The translations under genes and the position numbers were made by a program. From assembly GCF_914767665.1 (NCBI RefSeq), contig NC_059502.1, forward strand, positions 32,940,812-33,004,811: DNA of 64,000 nt, written 5' to 3'. The notes beneath the pieces are model-generated. The model ran no database searches. It saw nothing but the letters and a program-made list of their open reading frames with translations, and was not told the DNA's origin. Origin of the DNA: Harmonia axyridis. Lineage: Eukaryota > Arthropoda > Insecta > Coleoptera > Coccinellidae. Numbering within the stretch: the first letter of the stretch is position 1; every line of letters begins with the position of its first letter. This document shows, piece after piece, positions 30,201 through 42,793 of the stretch.

Positions 30201-33200
30201 TTCTTATGGAAATTATTTTTGTTGCTAATTAAGATACGAACAACATATAGGTAAGTCGTTTTCTACTGTCTCTCTGGGCTATCTTATCAAAAAAGATAAT
30301 ATTATTAGCTTATGGTCAACAAATCACTACTGTAGTTTGTACATATTATGATACCGAATAGAAAAACTCAAAACTTGTATTAGCACTACGAATGAGCTAT
30401 ATTTTTCTTCGTTCTTCAATGAAGAAATACTGGAAATCATTCAGAATCAATAACTAAGAGATATATCAATCTTGAACTATTGTTTCAAAATAGCGACTGT
30501 GTAGCAAGATATTTCAGAATTACCTACACCCAACAGAAATCTTTTGTAATATAATTTTTTTCGATATCCTTTTTATTTTCAACTGAAGAAGAGGTGATTC
30601 ATATATTTTTTCGATTATTCCATGAAAACTTTCCCTGAATCACTGAAAGTTTTTGGATCATCTATTTTTCTCAAAAATTAGTACAAATTCAATAAAAATA
30701 AATTTCTGGATTTCTCCGGATAGAAATGAATTAAAATTACTTACAGCATGATTCCTGTTTAGTGCAGTTGAACCTTTCAACAAAATATGGATGGCGATTT
30801 TTTCTTATCTTCCTACAGTATCGATATTATTGTCTATATAGTTAAATAATATTGTCGTAATCTTTAAGCCGAAATGGTCCACAAGAAGATAATATTTTCA
30901 GTATGCTGGGCTACTCATAACAAAAAATTGTTAAATTGAACCGATATTATACCAAAAAAATTTGGAATGCTACTCCTAACAGATATTAAACCTAATTTAA
31001 ATGTTGTTTGTTACTTCTGTAAGAAGCAATATTTATCGAAATTCCATGTACTTTCATAAAATATATTTTCATTATGAATCTGCCCATTAGTGAAAAAATG
31101 TTGTTATATTCAAACGTGTGTAAACAAGAAATTTATGAATAATATTTCTTCCAGTTATCATAATGAATTTAGAAGTAGCAGAAATTATAATTTATGTCAT
31201 TAAGTCCTATGACGAAAATTGTCATCTTATCTACTTTGGTAGCCGTTTTTCAAAAATTTAATGTAAAATTTTTGTAACAGTTTCCAAGTTTTTCGCAGTT
31301 TCATAGAAAATTTAGGAAAAAATTTTAAATTGAAAGAACAATTCAAATATAGAATGAATTCATTGTATATAATCAGGAATATAAAACATATATGTGACTG
31401 AAATCAACTTTTTTTTCTCTCCAAATAATATTTATTCTTTCCATTTCGAGAATAAAATAAATTTCCTAAATGCCTTCAATATTGTATTCGTGGTCAATGA
31501 CGAGTTCAAAAGACCCGGATTCGAATCAAGATTCCCCCATTCTCCTGGAGGAGTGACAGACCACAAACACTGAGAAGTCATACAAAAGCCTACGAAAAAA
31601 ATATCATAGAAAATATTAAGCAAAATATACAAAATGCCGTGATTATGAACAGTATTTCCAAATAATAAATTATTGATTTACTTCATCCAGTTGGTATAAT
31701 TTTGAAATATTAATATCAAGATTATATTATACAATACGTTTTTGTTGATCTTCCACTATAGATATGGGCAAAAAGTTTTCGAATATTAAAGCTATATAAA
31801 GTATAATCCTTATTATTGGGTAAACATGCTGATATAGTTTCATCTGAAAAGTATGTGTATTATATGTTTATTTTCGAAGAATCCTCGAAAGGAAGTTATA
31901 TGATGTTTTTGTTTAGCATTATATTTTTGAGGAATTTGATACTTTTTGTAGTTCATAATGATCAATTATAAAATATATTTCCCCTTTTCATTCGTGAAAA
32001 ATATTTCATTCCTGTCTTTCGAATACCCTGAAATATTATATTGTACTATTGATTATGCTTTTAAGTTGTCTCTATTGAAAAGAGGTCAGGTTTTTTCATG
32101 AATATGTGTGTCAATGTGAGTAACAAAAAATTTACAATGCCATCTTAGGTTTCCAATATCTTATGTAGTTCTAGAAGAACTTGAAAAGGTGAATTGTGGA
32201 TTTCAAAATTTGCCGAGATTTTATTTTCTTTTGTGGGTTTTAATTCCAACATCTCTATTTATTGAGTGATTGAGCTTCAGCTATGAAAAATTAAATGCTG
32301 CCCTCAAAGCGTATGTAGAGCATGATTTTCCATATTGTTATTTTATAATGGTCGACTGGCCAAGGTGAGTACATTCCATTTTAGCTCATTGGGAAACATG
32401 GTTGATGTAGGTATGTCATGCAATCCAAATTTGTACACCAATCTGTGTGAGGGGAAAATGTTTTACAGAAATATGTATTTCAGTCAAATATCGCTCTCTA
32501 TCCTCAATAAAGAAGGTTGAGACTTGACGATGAAGGATTGATTAGAATTATATCCCTAGAAATCTGAATACAAAATTCGCAAAATCCGCTCTTTTGAAAA
32601 CCTTTTCGATAAATATATTCCTCTTTCCCTAGAAAAAGCTGAATCCAAAAATATTGTCATTCCTAGAAAAACAAAAAATAGATTTTTCGAATTTAATTCA
32701 CTTGTATAAAAAGATGAACCTTTAAAAATTCATTCAACCTTCAAGTCAACCTTTCTTCTCCTACTTCTTTTTTTTCTTCCTTCTTTTTCACCGGTGTCTA
32801 TAAACAATATGAGAGTTAACAGTCCAATAGAGGAAAAAGGAACAAATTTTCTCATTGATTTGATTTGAAAAATATGTGATATAATTCATTTCATTTTCCA
32901 TTAGGTGCAGGATGAATGTTATGTTTTTATCAAAGACTTAAAGGGTGGGTCAATTAGGGTTCAGTTATATTTAGTTTAAATATCAGCAGCCCTGTTTCAT
33001 ATAGCAAATCAATTGAAAGTATTCTAGGTTACGTGATTACCTCTCAACATGTGACCATCAACTCAGCAAAATATTACAATTTAATTTACTATCAAAACCA
33101 AAGCTGTATATATTCCGTCCTGGAATATGTTATGGTCCCTATGATATCCAATTGAACATAGAGTTCTTTATATTATAAAGAATATGGCTATGCGGACAAA

Positions 33201-35515
33201 ATTGTTATTAGACAAAGTGGTCAAGATAATCTGATTTTATATGTCACACAAAATTCCCATCACTCAAACTTGAATATGCTTCGAATAATCCTAAGAAATT
33301 ATTCAACAAGAAACAAAACTCTTTTTCAATCGAATAGGAATGAATCCACCCCCTTGCTGCGCAATTCCCCAGTAAATGAAAGAAAAAAAGCAAAAACTTT
33401 CAAGACAATGAATTCGATTGTACCGTTACTTGCATAATTTTTCAATTTCAAGTTAACATTATTAAAAAACCGAACTATTAGGTAGAAAAAACAGATGTGG
33501 GCTAGAATCAACTCAAGTTTTAAGCATTGTATTGAAATATTTTCGACCAAAATGCGGTACTGCGAAAATTCTCGTATACGTTCATATCAAGTCCAATTCA
33601 TAACTTTGTTTCCTAGTATTTCTAATTTCATGTTCTGAAATGTTGTCTTGTTATTCAAAATTTTCTCTACTCAAACTTATCATCTTTATTGGAATATTGG
33701 ACGAAATATATTGTAGGTTAATATTCCAAACATCGACTTTATCAGCTTTTAATTATAGGTACATATTTATCACTTCAACTTATACCGATTTGGTTATTTT
33801 TCTCTGTAGCCTTGATAAAGTCTAAATATACAGCAAGTCAATTTAAAAATATACCACATTTAATATCTCGACAACCATGTCAATTCAGCACAAAGTAAAA
33901 AGAAGTAAACTTTGGTTCCTAGGAGAACAAGCAAATTTGGCGCCAAGCAATTTGGAATTTACATTAACCTTGTTAGGATTATAATAGCAACTCCTAAAAT
34001 CATATTAGGAGGAATTGACTGACAACTTGTTCTGAAGGTAATTCGATGGCCTTCTCAAAAATGCTATACGCTCATTCTTTTTCGATAGTATTAAAACAAA
34101 ATTAGAATATTTACTATAAACTACAACAAATGAATACAATGAAACATGAAAAATTTTTTACTTCGAAATATTTTCATAATATCTAATCTAGTAGACAAAA
34201 ATAAGGCCTATTTTCAAATTCGGCCCTTACATTTTTTGAAACTTCAGCTTGAATTATACGCTGGACGGATTCTTCACTTATTCTGTCACTTTCAATTCTT
34301 TTAAATCTCGAAGCTGTGTTTTCTACTCAACCGACTTCAAATGTCCGCAGAGGAAAGATCTAATGGTGTCAGGTCTGAGGAGCGTGGTGGTCATTCAATT
34401 GGTCCTCTTCTACCAATCCATTTCTCATGAAAATGACCAATGGGTCATTTGAGATTTCAGGGATTGCAGTCATCACGCTTAAATGGTTAATACAAATTGA
34501 AACCAACGTATAAAATAACGCTTATACATTTTGCATGGGAGCTGAGATATTAAGAGTGGTAACTTGTCAAATTGACACAATGAATAGACGAAACGTTGGC
34601 TTAGTTCAAATTGGTGGCCTGATTTGAATAGTTCTAACCCTGTAAATCGAACTCCAAACCATCAACATGTTTTTTGAATATTAAATCTACATTTCAATTA
34701 ATCTATTTTTCTGAGAGATTTGAAAAGATGTACTGAAAATATGAAAAACCGCTTTCACAAATAATGCTTCTGGTTTTTCCTTATTGTGAAACTATGTCAA
34801 TAAAAATGAATGATTCGAATTCAAAAAGAATTATTGTAATGAATCTTGTATTCATGCGAAATTAGGCCGGAAATATAATATATCATTAAAAGTTATTTCA
34901 AATCTTTCGAGCATAGTCATCAGTAAGATCACATTTCAAAAATTTCAGTTAAGCGGCACAATCTGAAACCAAATAGGAGGAAATACTATATTATTCATTG
35001 GAAAACATTTAGATGGAATAGGATTTAGATGAATGTAGGCTCATGACCTATATATTATCATATTATATTTGTATTGTACGAGTATTATAAAGAGAGAGAG
35101 AAAGAAACTGAATTTTTTGATGTTGCCATCAAATTACTTTCGGTTCTTGAAAAATCGACTTCAACGTCATCAGTAGTTGAAGAGCGAAGTAAGAGATAAT
35201 GCGACACATTCTGTACCGCTTTCGGGTGAAAATTTCAATAGAACAATGATGATAAATCCTTGTAAGTTGAGTAATCCCCAGAAATCTCAATCAATACTAA
35301 GTTAGTAACCTGGATATTTTTCTCCTAAGTTTGTCACACTCGCGATAGATACTTATTCAAATCAATGGGAATCAAATAATGTTGTTAAACTGATAATTTT
35401 GAGAATGAATTGAAGCAACTCAATTGCTAGACCGTGAACCCTCACCTTGTTTAGGTCTATAATTAGTTCGCACTTAAATCCATACACCTTTAATGGAAGA
35501 GCTAGTGTTTTCTCA
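27300..35515. other. AT-rich intergenic DNA, no gene seen
   Basis: About 8 kb between the small ORF and the GPCR stop codon. Open frames are short and low in complexity. I saw no clear transposon domain. A GGATTCGAATC at 31,517 looks like a tRNA B-box but has no convincing partner. Confidence 0.6.
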
Positions 35516-36417
35516 TCATAACTCATAAATGTCTCCACCATTCGTTCGAATAGCACTTCTTTTGAGTTGGGCTTCTCGTCCCCGCTGGGGGCTGCAATAC
35601 ATATTATAGCCCGGAATAATATGAACCCTTACGTCTCCCGAAGGTCTAATGCCTTCAGGTCTGTGTCTCCTGGAAAACGAAACGGTCGTCTTGCAGCAGC
35701 AATAATGGAAGAGTTTTACGTAAGCTCCTCTAAAATGCCTATTAGTGATGCAATATATTATGCTATTAATGCAAGACTTGCTAATACCTAACCACGCAAA
35801 ATTATAAAAAATTCTATTGGGTATTCTATTCACTGTGCCTACGGCTAAGACTACACCAAATGGTAACCAAAAAACTACGAAAAATATGAAACTGTATAAA
35901 TTAGTAAGCATAAGAGAATGGTCCCATTTCACCGTTACAGGAATTTTATAATTAGGTCTATCGATTCTGACACCTTTCATCTTGATAAAGGTAGTTACGA
36001 AATAATACAAAGATAAAAAAACTGGTAAGAACACAAACACTACAGCAACGGTTATCTGGTAAGGAATAAGTCCGGGTGTTTTTCTGGTACAATAGTCGAA
36101 AGAAAGTCTTGGGGCAAACTGCAATCCCGACGTTAAACTACTCATACTCCAAAATACTACAAGAAGCGTTGTTATTTTACCGGAAGTGAGTTTTGCATTG
36201 GTTTCTGCTGTGCAACAGAGTCGGAGATAGTTTTCCCCAGCAACTGCTGCTATGGAGAGTACACTGACGAGGAAGCAGAGAGCTGCTAGGAACCATTGAA
36301 ATCGACAAACGTCTAAATTGTCCTGGATGCCAGCTAGTATAACAACAGCTGAGGCCGGCATCACCAACCCAGAAACTAGGAAGTCAGCGAGGGCGATGTT
36401 CACAACGAATGTATTTC
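35516..36417 (-). CDS. GPCR exon 2 (TM2-TM7 and C-tail)
   Basis: Begins after ttttttcag with GA completing Gly. Open for 300 codons to TGA. The C-tail is basic (SFSRRHRPEG, REAQLKRSAIR). Confidence 0.93.
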
Positions 36418-38905
36418 CTGAAAAAAATTACGGGTTTTTATTATATCCTGAACTTTTTTTGGGCTATGACTTAAGTTCATTTATATGATTATCCACTGGA
36501 TATTTCAGGGATAAGATTTAAAGATGTGGCGGCACATTATAACGATCCATTTCATCTCATCACTCATTGAGCAATGGAGATAAAATTTTTAAGGGGAATA
36601 AAGGGAATAACAAAAATAGACCAGAAGAAAAATGAAGATGTCTGAAATGAGCTGGAGGTGAATTCACTAGAAGCATATGTGTGAGAGAGACAGATGGGAT
36701 GGTGGGGACACTTACAGCGTATGGAAGATGATATACAACTTAAAAAAAGATGGGAGGCGAGAATAGAGGAGAAGCCAAGGAGAGGAAGACCACAACAGAC
36801 TTGGGATGGGGCAATAATGAGAGAAATACAGAGAAGAGGAAAGAACCTAAAAGAAGCGAAAGAGTTAGCGACTAACAGGGCAGAATGGAAGAAATTCATT
36901 AGATCATAGTTAAGTTTTATTTATTGGAATGTATGTATTTTTATTTGAAATCCGAACCCCGTACATTTCTTAAGAGGAATGGCTTTCTGTGAATTTTTAG
37001 ATCTTGATCACAAAGCTCAAAAATGAACTGTCTTCGAGATATTCAGCGTTGAAACTGGAGTTTTCCTAGAACTGCTATGAAAAGTTTCCTATATTTCATA
37101 GCTTACTGAAACTATGTTTTGCTCATACTGTAAAAAATATTATTCCTCACGGTGATTCGCCACCCACGCTTGATAGACCAATGAAATTGGGCTTTTGAAA
37201 AGTGTTTTCTATGGAAACGCAAGAAATGCATAGGTAATATACGAAGCGTATAATTCTTGACTTGTACTTCTTTGGATTTTATAAATTTTGTTTCCTTTCT
37301 TTGCAGAACAGTTTTAGAATGTAAAATTAATTTAGTATCACGTACAGGTTAATATACTCTGTCAGTATATATTACCTATGTGATAAACTATGTTTATTTG
37401 TTGAAGTTCTCGAATAAACTTTATTATTATTATTAATACTATCAACGAAAGGCATTTAAAATGAATCAGGTACATTACTCGTGTTATTTTATATTGTTAT
37501 TATATTAATTTGTGAAGTTGTAGGAGAAGTATAGTATACCTACAAGAGGTGGAGAATAGCATATTTCATTACCAGTGGTGAAATATACAATAGTATATTT
37601 CATTACCAGTCCAGCTTTGAAGTATCAAGGCTCCATATCTCGAAAACTGTCAATTTTTGAGCTTTGTGGCTATGGACATAAAAATGATATTTTATTGTTA
37701 CGTGAATGGATGTAGGTAGGTATATGGCGAATTTGATTTAATTGGACAAAACAACTTTGTTCGAGTTAAGAAGTTGGCACATGTACGTTAATATAACGTT
37801 GTGAAATGGTTGTGTAACTAACCGCTTAGTAACTGTAAAAATGTCGAGTCTGATGTCTGTCAAATACACCTTCCCCTTTTTTATATTCTATAGCGGAGGA
37901 CTTTGCCTGAAGGATATGAACTTAAAGCTCACAGCATCCGGTGTTTACAAGCGGCCGTGAACTGACAATTTGAGCGTGTTATGGGTGACTTTACTGTGCA
38001 CTAGCAAAGAGTCACTACATTGGTATATATATACTATAGTAAGCAACCGCTTAGGCGCTTAAGTTTAATATAACAATTATTAAAGAAAAAATAACTAAGA
38101 CACACTAGACCAAAATGTATAGTAATTATTTATCAATAGTATAGTAATATATATATATATCAATAGTATAAAAAAAAAAAAAAAAAGTAATTATTTATGG
38201 TAGATAATATGCCTCATATTGTATTAGTGGACTTTGTATTTAGTATTCGAAACAACTGATTCTGCAAAATAGTCACGTTATTTCGAAATCTTCATAAATG
38301 GTTATTACATAGTAGTGGTGAAATGTTATTTATAGCTATATGATATGATTAGAGGTTAATAATAATAAATGGGTCATTATCAATAAGTATTCAATTTTTG
38401 TGAGCTCTCTGTTTCCAAACCAGTGATAATTATTCTGAAGTTCACTTCGATGTTACAATAATTTATAAAGAACTCTTCTTTTAAATTTTTGATTGTTGGC
38501 AGGGTATTCATATATTCAAATCAAAACTAATAGGTTTGTAGAACAAACGCTAAAATCATCATGAACGTCAAGAACTACTCATCTAGACAATAATTGGAGT
38601 GGTCGACAAGCTGCTTTCCCTTCCAATTGTCTTTGATCGGTAAAATATGCTTACAGTTCTTGTTACTCAATTTACTTGGTATATACATAGAAATATGAAG
38701 AAATAAATAAAATCTTACCTTTTTTTCTTAAATAATCATCTATCATAACGGCACTTATCATGAATACATTTCCAACGCTCCCTACTGATGCCAAACAAAC
38801 AAGAACCATCAACCTAGCCATACGTGACCAATCATCACTCAAAGTGACTGGGGACATAAATTCATTATCTGGAATATCTGTGCTGTTGAATTTGGCAAAA
38901 CTCAT
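35516..38905 (-). CDS. Class A (rhodopsin-like) GPCR, two coding exons, orphan
   Basis: Seven-helix plasma-membrane receptor of 362 residues. Exon 1 (38719-38905, ATG at 38905) holds an N-glycosylation site at NST and TM1 with GSVGN; it ends AAAG|gtaaga and joins exon 2 (35516-36417) exactly as RKKGNTFVVNIALADF (TM2). The disulfide Cys are in VCRFQWF and FDYCTRK. TM3 ends GENYLRLCC, so DRY is ENY and the conserved Arg is lost. TM6 has FWLPFG and TM7 NSIIY instead of NPxxY, followed by HFRGAYVKLFHYCCC with likely palmitoylated Cys. An acceptor at 38913-38914 just before the ATG implies a separate 5' UTR exon. The ligand is unknown; it resembles insect Tre1/moody or melatonin-like orphans, but I cannot assign a subfamily. 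Confidence 0.9.
36570..36907 (+). pseudogene. 3' end of a non-LTR retrotransposon in the GPCR intron
   Basis: Antisense to the GPCR. The open frame from 36694 reads MGWWGHLQRMEDDIQLKKRW, then EEKPRRGRPQQTWD and KNLKEAKELATNRAEWKKF, the basic C-terminus typical of RTE/jockey-like proteins. Before it a stop-containing stretch encodes LRGIKGITKID. Only this tail survives. An AATAAA with an ATT-repeat near 37,415-37,435 may be its or a neighbour's 3' tail. Confidence 0.8.
36908..38718. other. GPCR intron with repeats
   Basis: Contains an inverted repeat pair around 37,004-37,045 and 37,625-37,670 (CACAAAGCTCAAAAAT shared), an ATT-repeat tail near 37,425 and an A-run near 38,169-38,186 next to a (TA)n tract. 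No coding signal. Confidence 0.5.
38719..38905 (-). CDS. GPCR exon 1 (N-terminus and TM1)
   Basis: 62 codons plus one base. Reads MSFAKFNSTDIPDNEF then LVCLASVGSVGNVFMISAVM. The transcript exon probably extends to 38912, where an acceptor (ttgtttttag) precedes it. Confidence 0.85.
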
Positions 38906-39015
38906 AGTTGATCTAAAAACAACAATGAATATATATTATGTCCAGGAATATTTAAAAAAAAATACATTTTTAAACATATTATTTAGTTTCTTAGAGGAAA
39001 AGAACCAAAAATTAT

Positions 39016-39092
39016 GTAACAGATTTTGTCTATCTCCTTTTATTAAAGTTCTTAAAGTTATAGTACCAACATATCGAAATTTGCCAACAATG
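39016..39092 (-). repeat. Decayed copy of the 43-kb foldback element arm
   Basis: The text CAGATTTTGTCTATCTCC followed by ATCGAAATTTGCC matches the outer arm of the element at 43,054-43,870, with degraded middle bases and the CACCCTG end lost. Confidence 0.65.
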
Positions 39093-39186
39093 AAACCATC
39101 TGTTCCATGAACTGAAGCACATTCTTTTCAACTCTTATTGTCTAAGTTATTGTGTTCCATCGCAACTTTCGACACTGCACTATAAG

Positions 39187-41585
39187 TAGGGTTGCCAGAT
39201 GTATATGAGAAAAAAACCGGACAATTTTTATTTTTTATTAGTTCATATTACAAATTACAAAATATAAGAAAAAATTAAGAAAAGCTTACAGTCTACTTCT
39301 TCATATACTTAGCATTTGATGAGACTGCTTTCAACAAAGATTTATTGCTTGAGATAGCATCTTTAAATTCCGTGCAACTAGCATTTATATTGAAATAAAC
39401 ACACAATTCACTTTTTACAGTGTTGACGTCGAGACGATTTCTTTCGTCAGTCCATAGATTTCCCATAACGCTAAAGATTCGTTCCACAAAAGCGTTGGAC
39501 ACAGGAATACTGCAGACAAACTGCACAATTTTCAGTAAATTTGGTGCATCTGCTTTTTTGAAAAAATTGCACCACATATAAATGGAATTGCCTTCAAGTG
39601 AAGGAAAAACCCTTTGAAGGACAGTCAATTCTTCATAAATATGTTCTGGAGGAGTTTGTTGTTTCCATGGCGAGATTGACCATAGTTCGAGTAGTTGGTC
39701 CAGCGTGGGTAACCTTCCGCACTCGATATCCAAATAACTAAAAATTTTATAATTCAGATTATCAAATTGGTACCACTTCTCTATATAATCTAGCGTTCTT
39801 TTGTAAACATTTGTTGCGTTTTTGATGAATTCTTCCACTTCGTGATCTGAAAGATAGCCTTTTCTCAATGCCATATGCACTTTCATTCCGAAATATTTGT
39901 CACTTATTTTCTTTGAAATTGTGTCTCGAAATTTAACCATTATATTATGGAGATTGAATGCTGCTGTGGAATGTTTCTCTAACATCAGAATAATTTCTTG
40001 AAAGGAAGCCATAAAGTTATGCGTAAAATACAAATATAGCTCATTATAAGTAGGATTAGCTTCTGTTGAAATGGCGTTTTCTTGGTCTGATAAAATGGCC
40101 CAAAGTGCTGCTGGACAATTATCAGAACCTTGTTCTAAGAAGTACCTTTTCAATGGCCCCCATGATGAGAGCATTCTATCAAGGGCTTTAAATAAACTGA
40201 GCCACCTTGTAGGAACGTGACGAATAACTTCTCTGTATTCGCTTTCGAAGTAATCAAAACACTGCTTCAACTCTTCTCGTTTTTTCGCGGAACAAGAGAA
40301 CTCTGCAAATACTTTCATTACTATATTTTCGACATCAACAGGCATTACTTTCAATGCATTTTTAGCGCAGTTGTGAAATATATGGTCATTGCAATGAGCA
40401 GCAATCAAGTCGTTATTTTCCTCGGATTTCAATTTTTGAAAAACGGATTTATTGACTCCGAAATTTACAGAAGCGTTGTCCGCACCATAAGCAGTCACTC
40501 TGCTCCATGTAAGATGTGATTTTTCAATAACTTCACATAAATGTTTCTTGATAGATAATGAATCTTCGAAAGAATCTTCGTAAAAATCCAAGATTTTATG
40601 ACAAATTCCGTTCTTTGGGGAAAAATATTGAATAGCTACTGGAAAGTACTTTCTATTTCCTCTATTTGAGGCATCAGTAGCGACGGAAAAGGGAACTTCA
40701 TCTTTCAAATCTTCCTGCACCAGTTCCATTGAATATGGTAATAAAACTTGGTTGACCAAAGCCGTACATTTAGTGCGTCCTCCTGTCATTTGCTTCACGA
40801 TATTTGAATCGTTAATTATTTGTCTTAACACTTTAAACGAACAATCTTGGGCAACATAAGAAATATGATGCTTGATACTGTGGTAAACCGTAGTTAATTC
40901 GGCAATAGCTACTTTCTCACTTTGCGCGCTTTCTTTAGGTACAAAGAAGGACTTCAATTGCTGAGACATAGCTACAGCACTTTCACAATCTTTGTGTTTC
41001 TTTGAAGAAGAGTGATGGGTTAATGCTTTTGAGCCATCGTAAGCCACAGTGAACTTAATTTTACAAACTTTGCAATAGACTTTTGTATTGTCTTCTTCAC
41101 ATTTTTTTAACCAGGAAAAACGAGATTCCCAGTCAATATTATAGTGGCAAACTCTTCTTACTTTCTTAGGAGGAGTTGCTCTGCTAGTAGATGGTACCTC
41201 ATCTTCCATTTTGACAGACAAACAGGAAAGCAACAAAATAATAAAGGTAATAATTCAGATTACAACGTGACTCCACACGAAACTAAACAGCGACGGAACA
41301 GAGCATGCGCGATTGAGAGATACGACTGATGCGAGACGGCGCGAAATACGGGAGTCCTAGGACTTTAGGAGTAGGGGAGGTGACATGCGCAATATCTATC
41401 TACGTAACTACAACAATACTGTTGGTTGTCACGCGGTTGCGCTAGATATTGCGCGGTCGCGCCAGATATTGCGCGAAATTTAAAAACCGGACAATCTTCT
41501 GTCCGGTTTACCCAGATTTTTTCGACCGGACAAACATGGAAAAAACCGGACTGTCCGGTCGAAAACCGGACATCTGGCAACCCTA
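39187..41585 (-). mobile_element. Complete hAT transposon with 8-bp target duplication
   Basis: 2,399 bp with identical 16-bp terminal inverted repeats TAGGGTTGCCAGATGT, flanked by the exact 8-bp duplication ACTATAAG (39179-39186 and 41586-41593). Subterminal CCGGAC motifs are clustered at the right end and one lies near the left end, as expected for transposase-binding sites. It encodes an uninterrupted transposase. It sits about 270 bp upstream of the acceptor of GPCR exon 1, so in that gene's 5' intron or promoter region. Confidence 0.95.
39293..41209 (-). CDS. hAT transposase with BED zinc finger, 638 residues, intact
   Basis: Cut-and-paste DNA transposase. Start chosen at ATG 41209 (MEDEVPSTSRATPP). 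A basic KKVRRVCHYN stretch precedes a BED-type finger (YCKVCKIKF to THHSSSKKHK, about residues 45-75). The RNase H-like core has SVATDASN (first Asp), ADNASVNFGVNKSVFQ and HCNDHIFHNC, then PTRWLSLFKALDRM after an inserted helical region. The C-terminal hAT dimerisation block is SNAFVERIFSVMGNLWTDE then RNRLDVNT, carrying the Glu. No stop or frameshift is present and the ORF lies between matching TIRs, so the copy may still be functional. It is alone in its element. Confidence 0.93.
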   Translation of the reverse strand: MEDEVPSTSRATPPKKVRRVCHYNIDWESRFSWLKKCEEDNTKVYCKVCKIKFTVAYDGSKALTHHSSSKKHKDCESAVAMSQQLKSFFVPKESAQSEKVAIAELTTVYHSIKHHISYVAQDCSFKVLRQIINDSNIVKQMTGGRTKCTALVNQVLLPYSMELVQEDLKDEVPFSVATDASNRGNRKYFPVAIQYFSPKNGICHKILDFYEDSFEDSLSIKKHLCEVIEKSHLTWSRVTAYGADNASVNFGVNKSVFQKLKSEENNDLIAAHCNDHIFHNCAKNALKVMPVDVENIVMKVFAEFSCSAKKREELKQCFDYFESEYREVIRHVPTRWLSLFKALDRMLSSWGPLKRYFLEQGSDNCPAALWAILSDQENAISTEANPTYNELYLYFTHNFMASFQEIILMLEKHSTAAFNLHNIMVKFRDTISKKISDKYFGMKVHMALRKGYLSDHEVEEFIKNATNVYKRTLDYIEKWYQFDNLNYKIFSYLDIECGRLPTLDQLLELWSISPWKQQTPPEHIYEELTVLQRVFPSLEGNSIYMWCNFFKKADAPNLLKIVQFVCSIPVSNAFVERIFSVMGNLWTDERNRLDVNTVKSELCVYFNINASCTEFKDAISSNKSLLKAVSSNAKYMKK

Positions 41586-41593
41586 ACTATAAG

Positions 41594-42493
41594 GCATTTC
41601 TTTCGCAGTCCATCATCGAATTCATTCCATTTTTTAAATAAATATTTCAATTCCTACTAGCCTATGCATTCATTATGCCAAAACCTGTAGTACGACTACA
41701 TATTATAACACAATAATCAAATTCGATAATCGAATTTGGTTTATAAAAATTTAATTAATTAATTTGGACACTGCGAATTCGTATTCACATTTAATTTTCT
41801 CTCGGATTGAATATTTCTCATGTTATTGTCCAATCACACACTTCTTGGAATATTAAATACTACAACAATTTCTCGAATCGCTTGACAGAAGATGCAATTG
41901 ATCAAGGAAAATGTAATTTTCAGCTCTTGAATTGTAAATTCCACCTCTGATAAGTATCTATATATACAAAATACGTTTTTTTATGATTACAAGGCATTCG
42001 CTAATTTTCTTTTCAACTCACCTTAAGTTTTTCAGAAATATACTATCCTTTTGTTTCTTCAAAAATAGGGAAAAGTTATCGATTGTTGGAATCAAATTGG
42101 AATGTTATTATTCTAACTACATATGCGCTTGGTGTTTCCATAAAGTCCACTTTGTTCTGTGAGCTGAAGTCACTCAATTCGTTGGCCTGAGCACTGCGAA
42201 AAAAAGATAAATGTTATTATTTTTTCAGTATGTTCCCATGTTTTAACGAATACCAATGACTCAAGTGAACTTGACGTTTACTCATACTCATACTCGTTTA
42301 TTTCCTTAACAGTTTACAGGGAGAGTCAATAAAATATGAAACAAAAAATACAGATGTCCTGAAAATTAGTTCGCACATTAATTACATATATACAAAATTT
42401 ACTGAGGAATATAATGACTAGAATTGATGGTTCATGAATTCTTCTATGGAATAGAAGAAATTTTCGATAAGTAAATTCTTCACAAGCCTCTTA
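41594..42493. other. Intergenic, nothing recognised
   Basis: AT-rich DNA right of the hAT target duplication; no supported feature. GPCR 5' UTR or promoter sequence may lie here. Confidence 0.5.
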
Positions 42494-42729
42494 TGGGGCC
42501 CACAGACGAGCAACTTTGTCGCCAACCAAGGTGACAACTAAGTTGGCAACCTAGTTGGCAACTTGTATTATCAACCACCAACTAGCCCACACACGAGCAA
42601 CTTAGTCGCCTACTTGAGAAGTTGTCAATTTGGTTGCTCGTGTGTGGGCTAGTTGGTGGTTGATAATCCAAGTTGCCAACTTAGTTGTCAACTTGGTTAG
42701 TGACTGAGTTGCTCGTCTGTGGGCCCCAT
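42494..42729. repeat. Palindromic GGGGCCC MITE, copy 1
   Basis: 236 bp that fold almost fully on themselves: outer arms TGGGGCCCACAGACGAGC and its inverted copy, inner arms AGCCCACACACGAGCAAC and its inverted copy. It is flanked by TTA on both sides, compatible with a Harbinger-type target. No coding. Confidence 0.85.
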
Positions 42730-42793
42730 TAAAAGTCACTCCACGAAGTGATATCATGTGATCGGGAAGTATATTATACATCTTAACACCATT

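Noticed and set aside
31490..31560. Possible tRNA or tRNA-derived SINE (GGATTCGAATC at 31,517)
   Set aside because: The B-box-like word has no good A-box at the right distance and no cloverleaf stems; the flanks show no poly-A or repeat tail.
37004..37670. Inverted repeat pair in the GPCR intron as a defined transposon
   Set aside because: Shared words exist (CACAAAGCTCAAAAAT), but the ends and any target duplication could not be placed, and a retrotransposon-like tail lies between the arms.
41365..41641. Two overlapping 71-codon ORFs
   Set aside because: They fall in the subterminal CCGGAC repeats and right end of the hAT element and extend past its target duplication.
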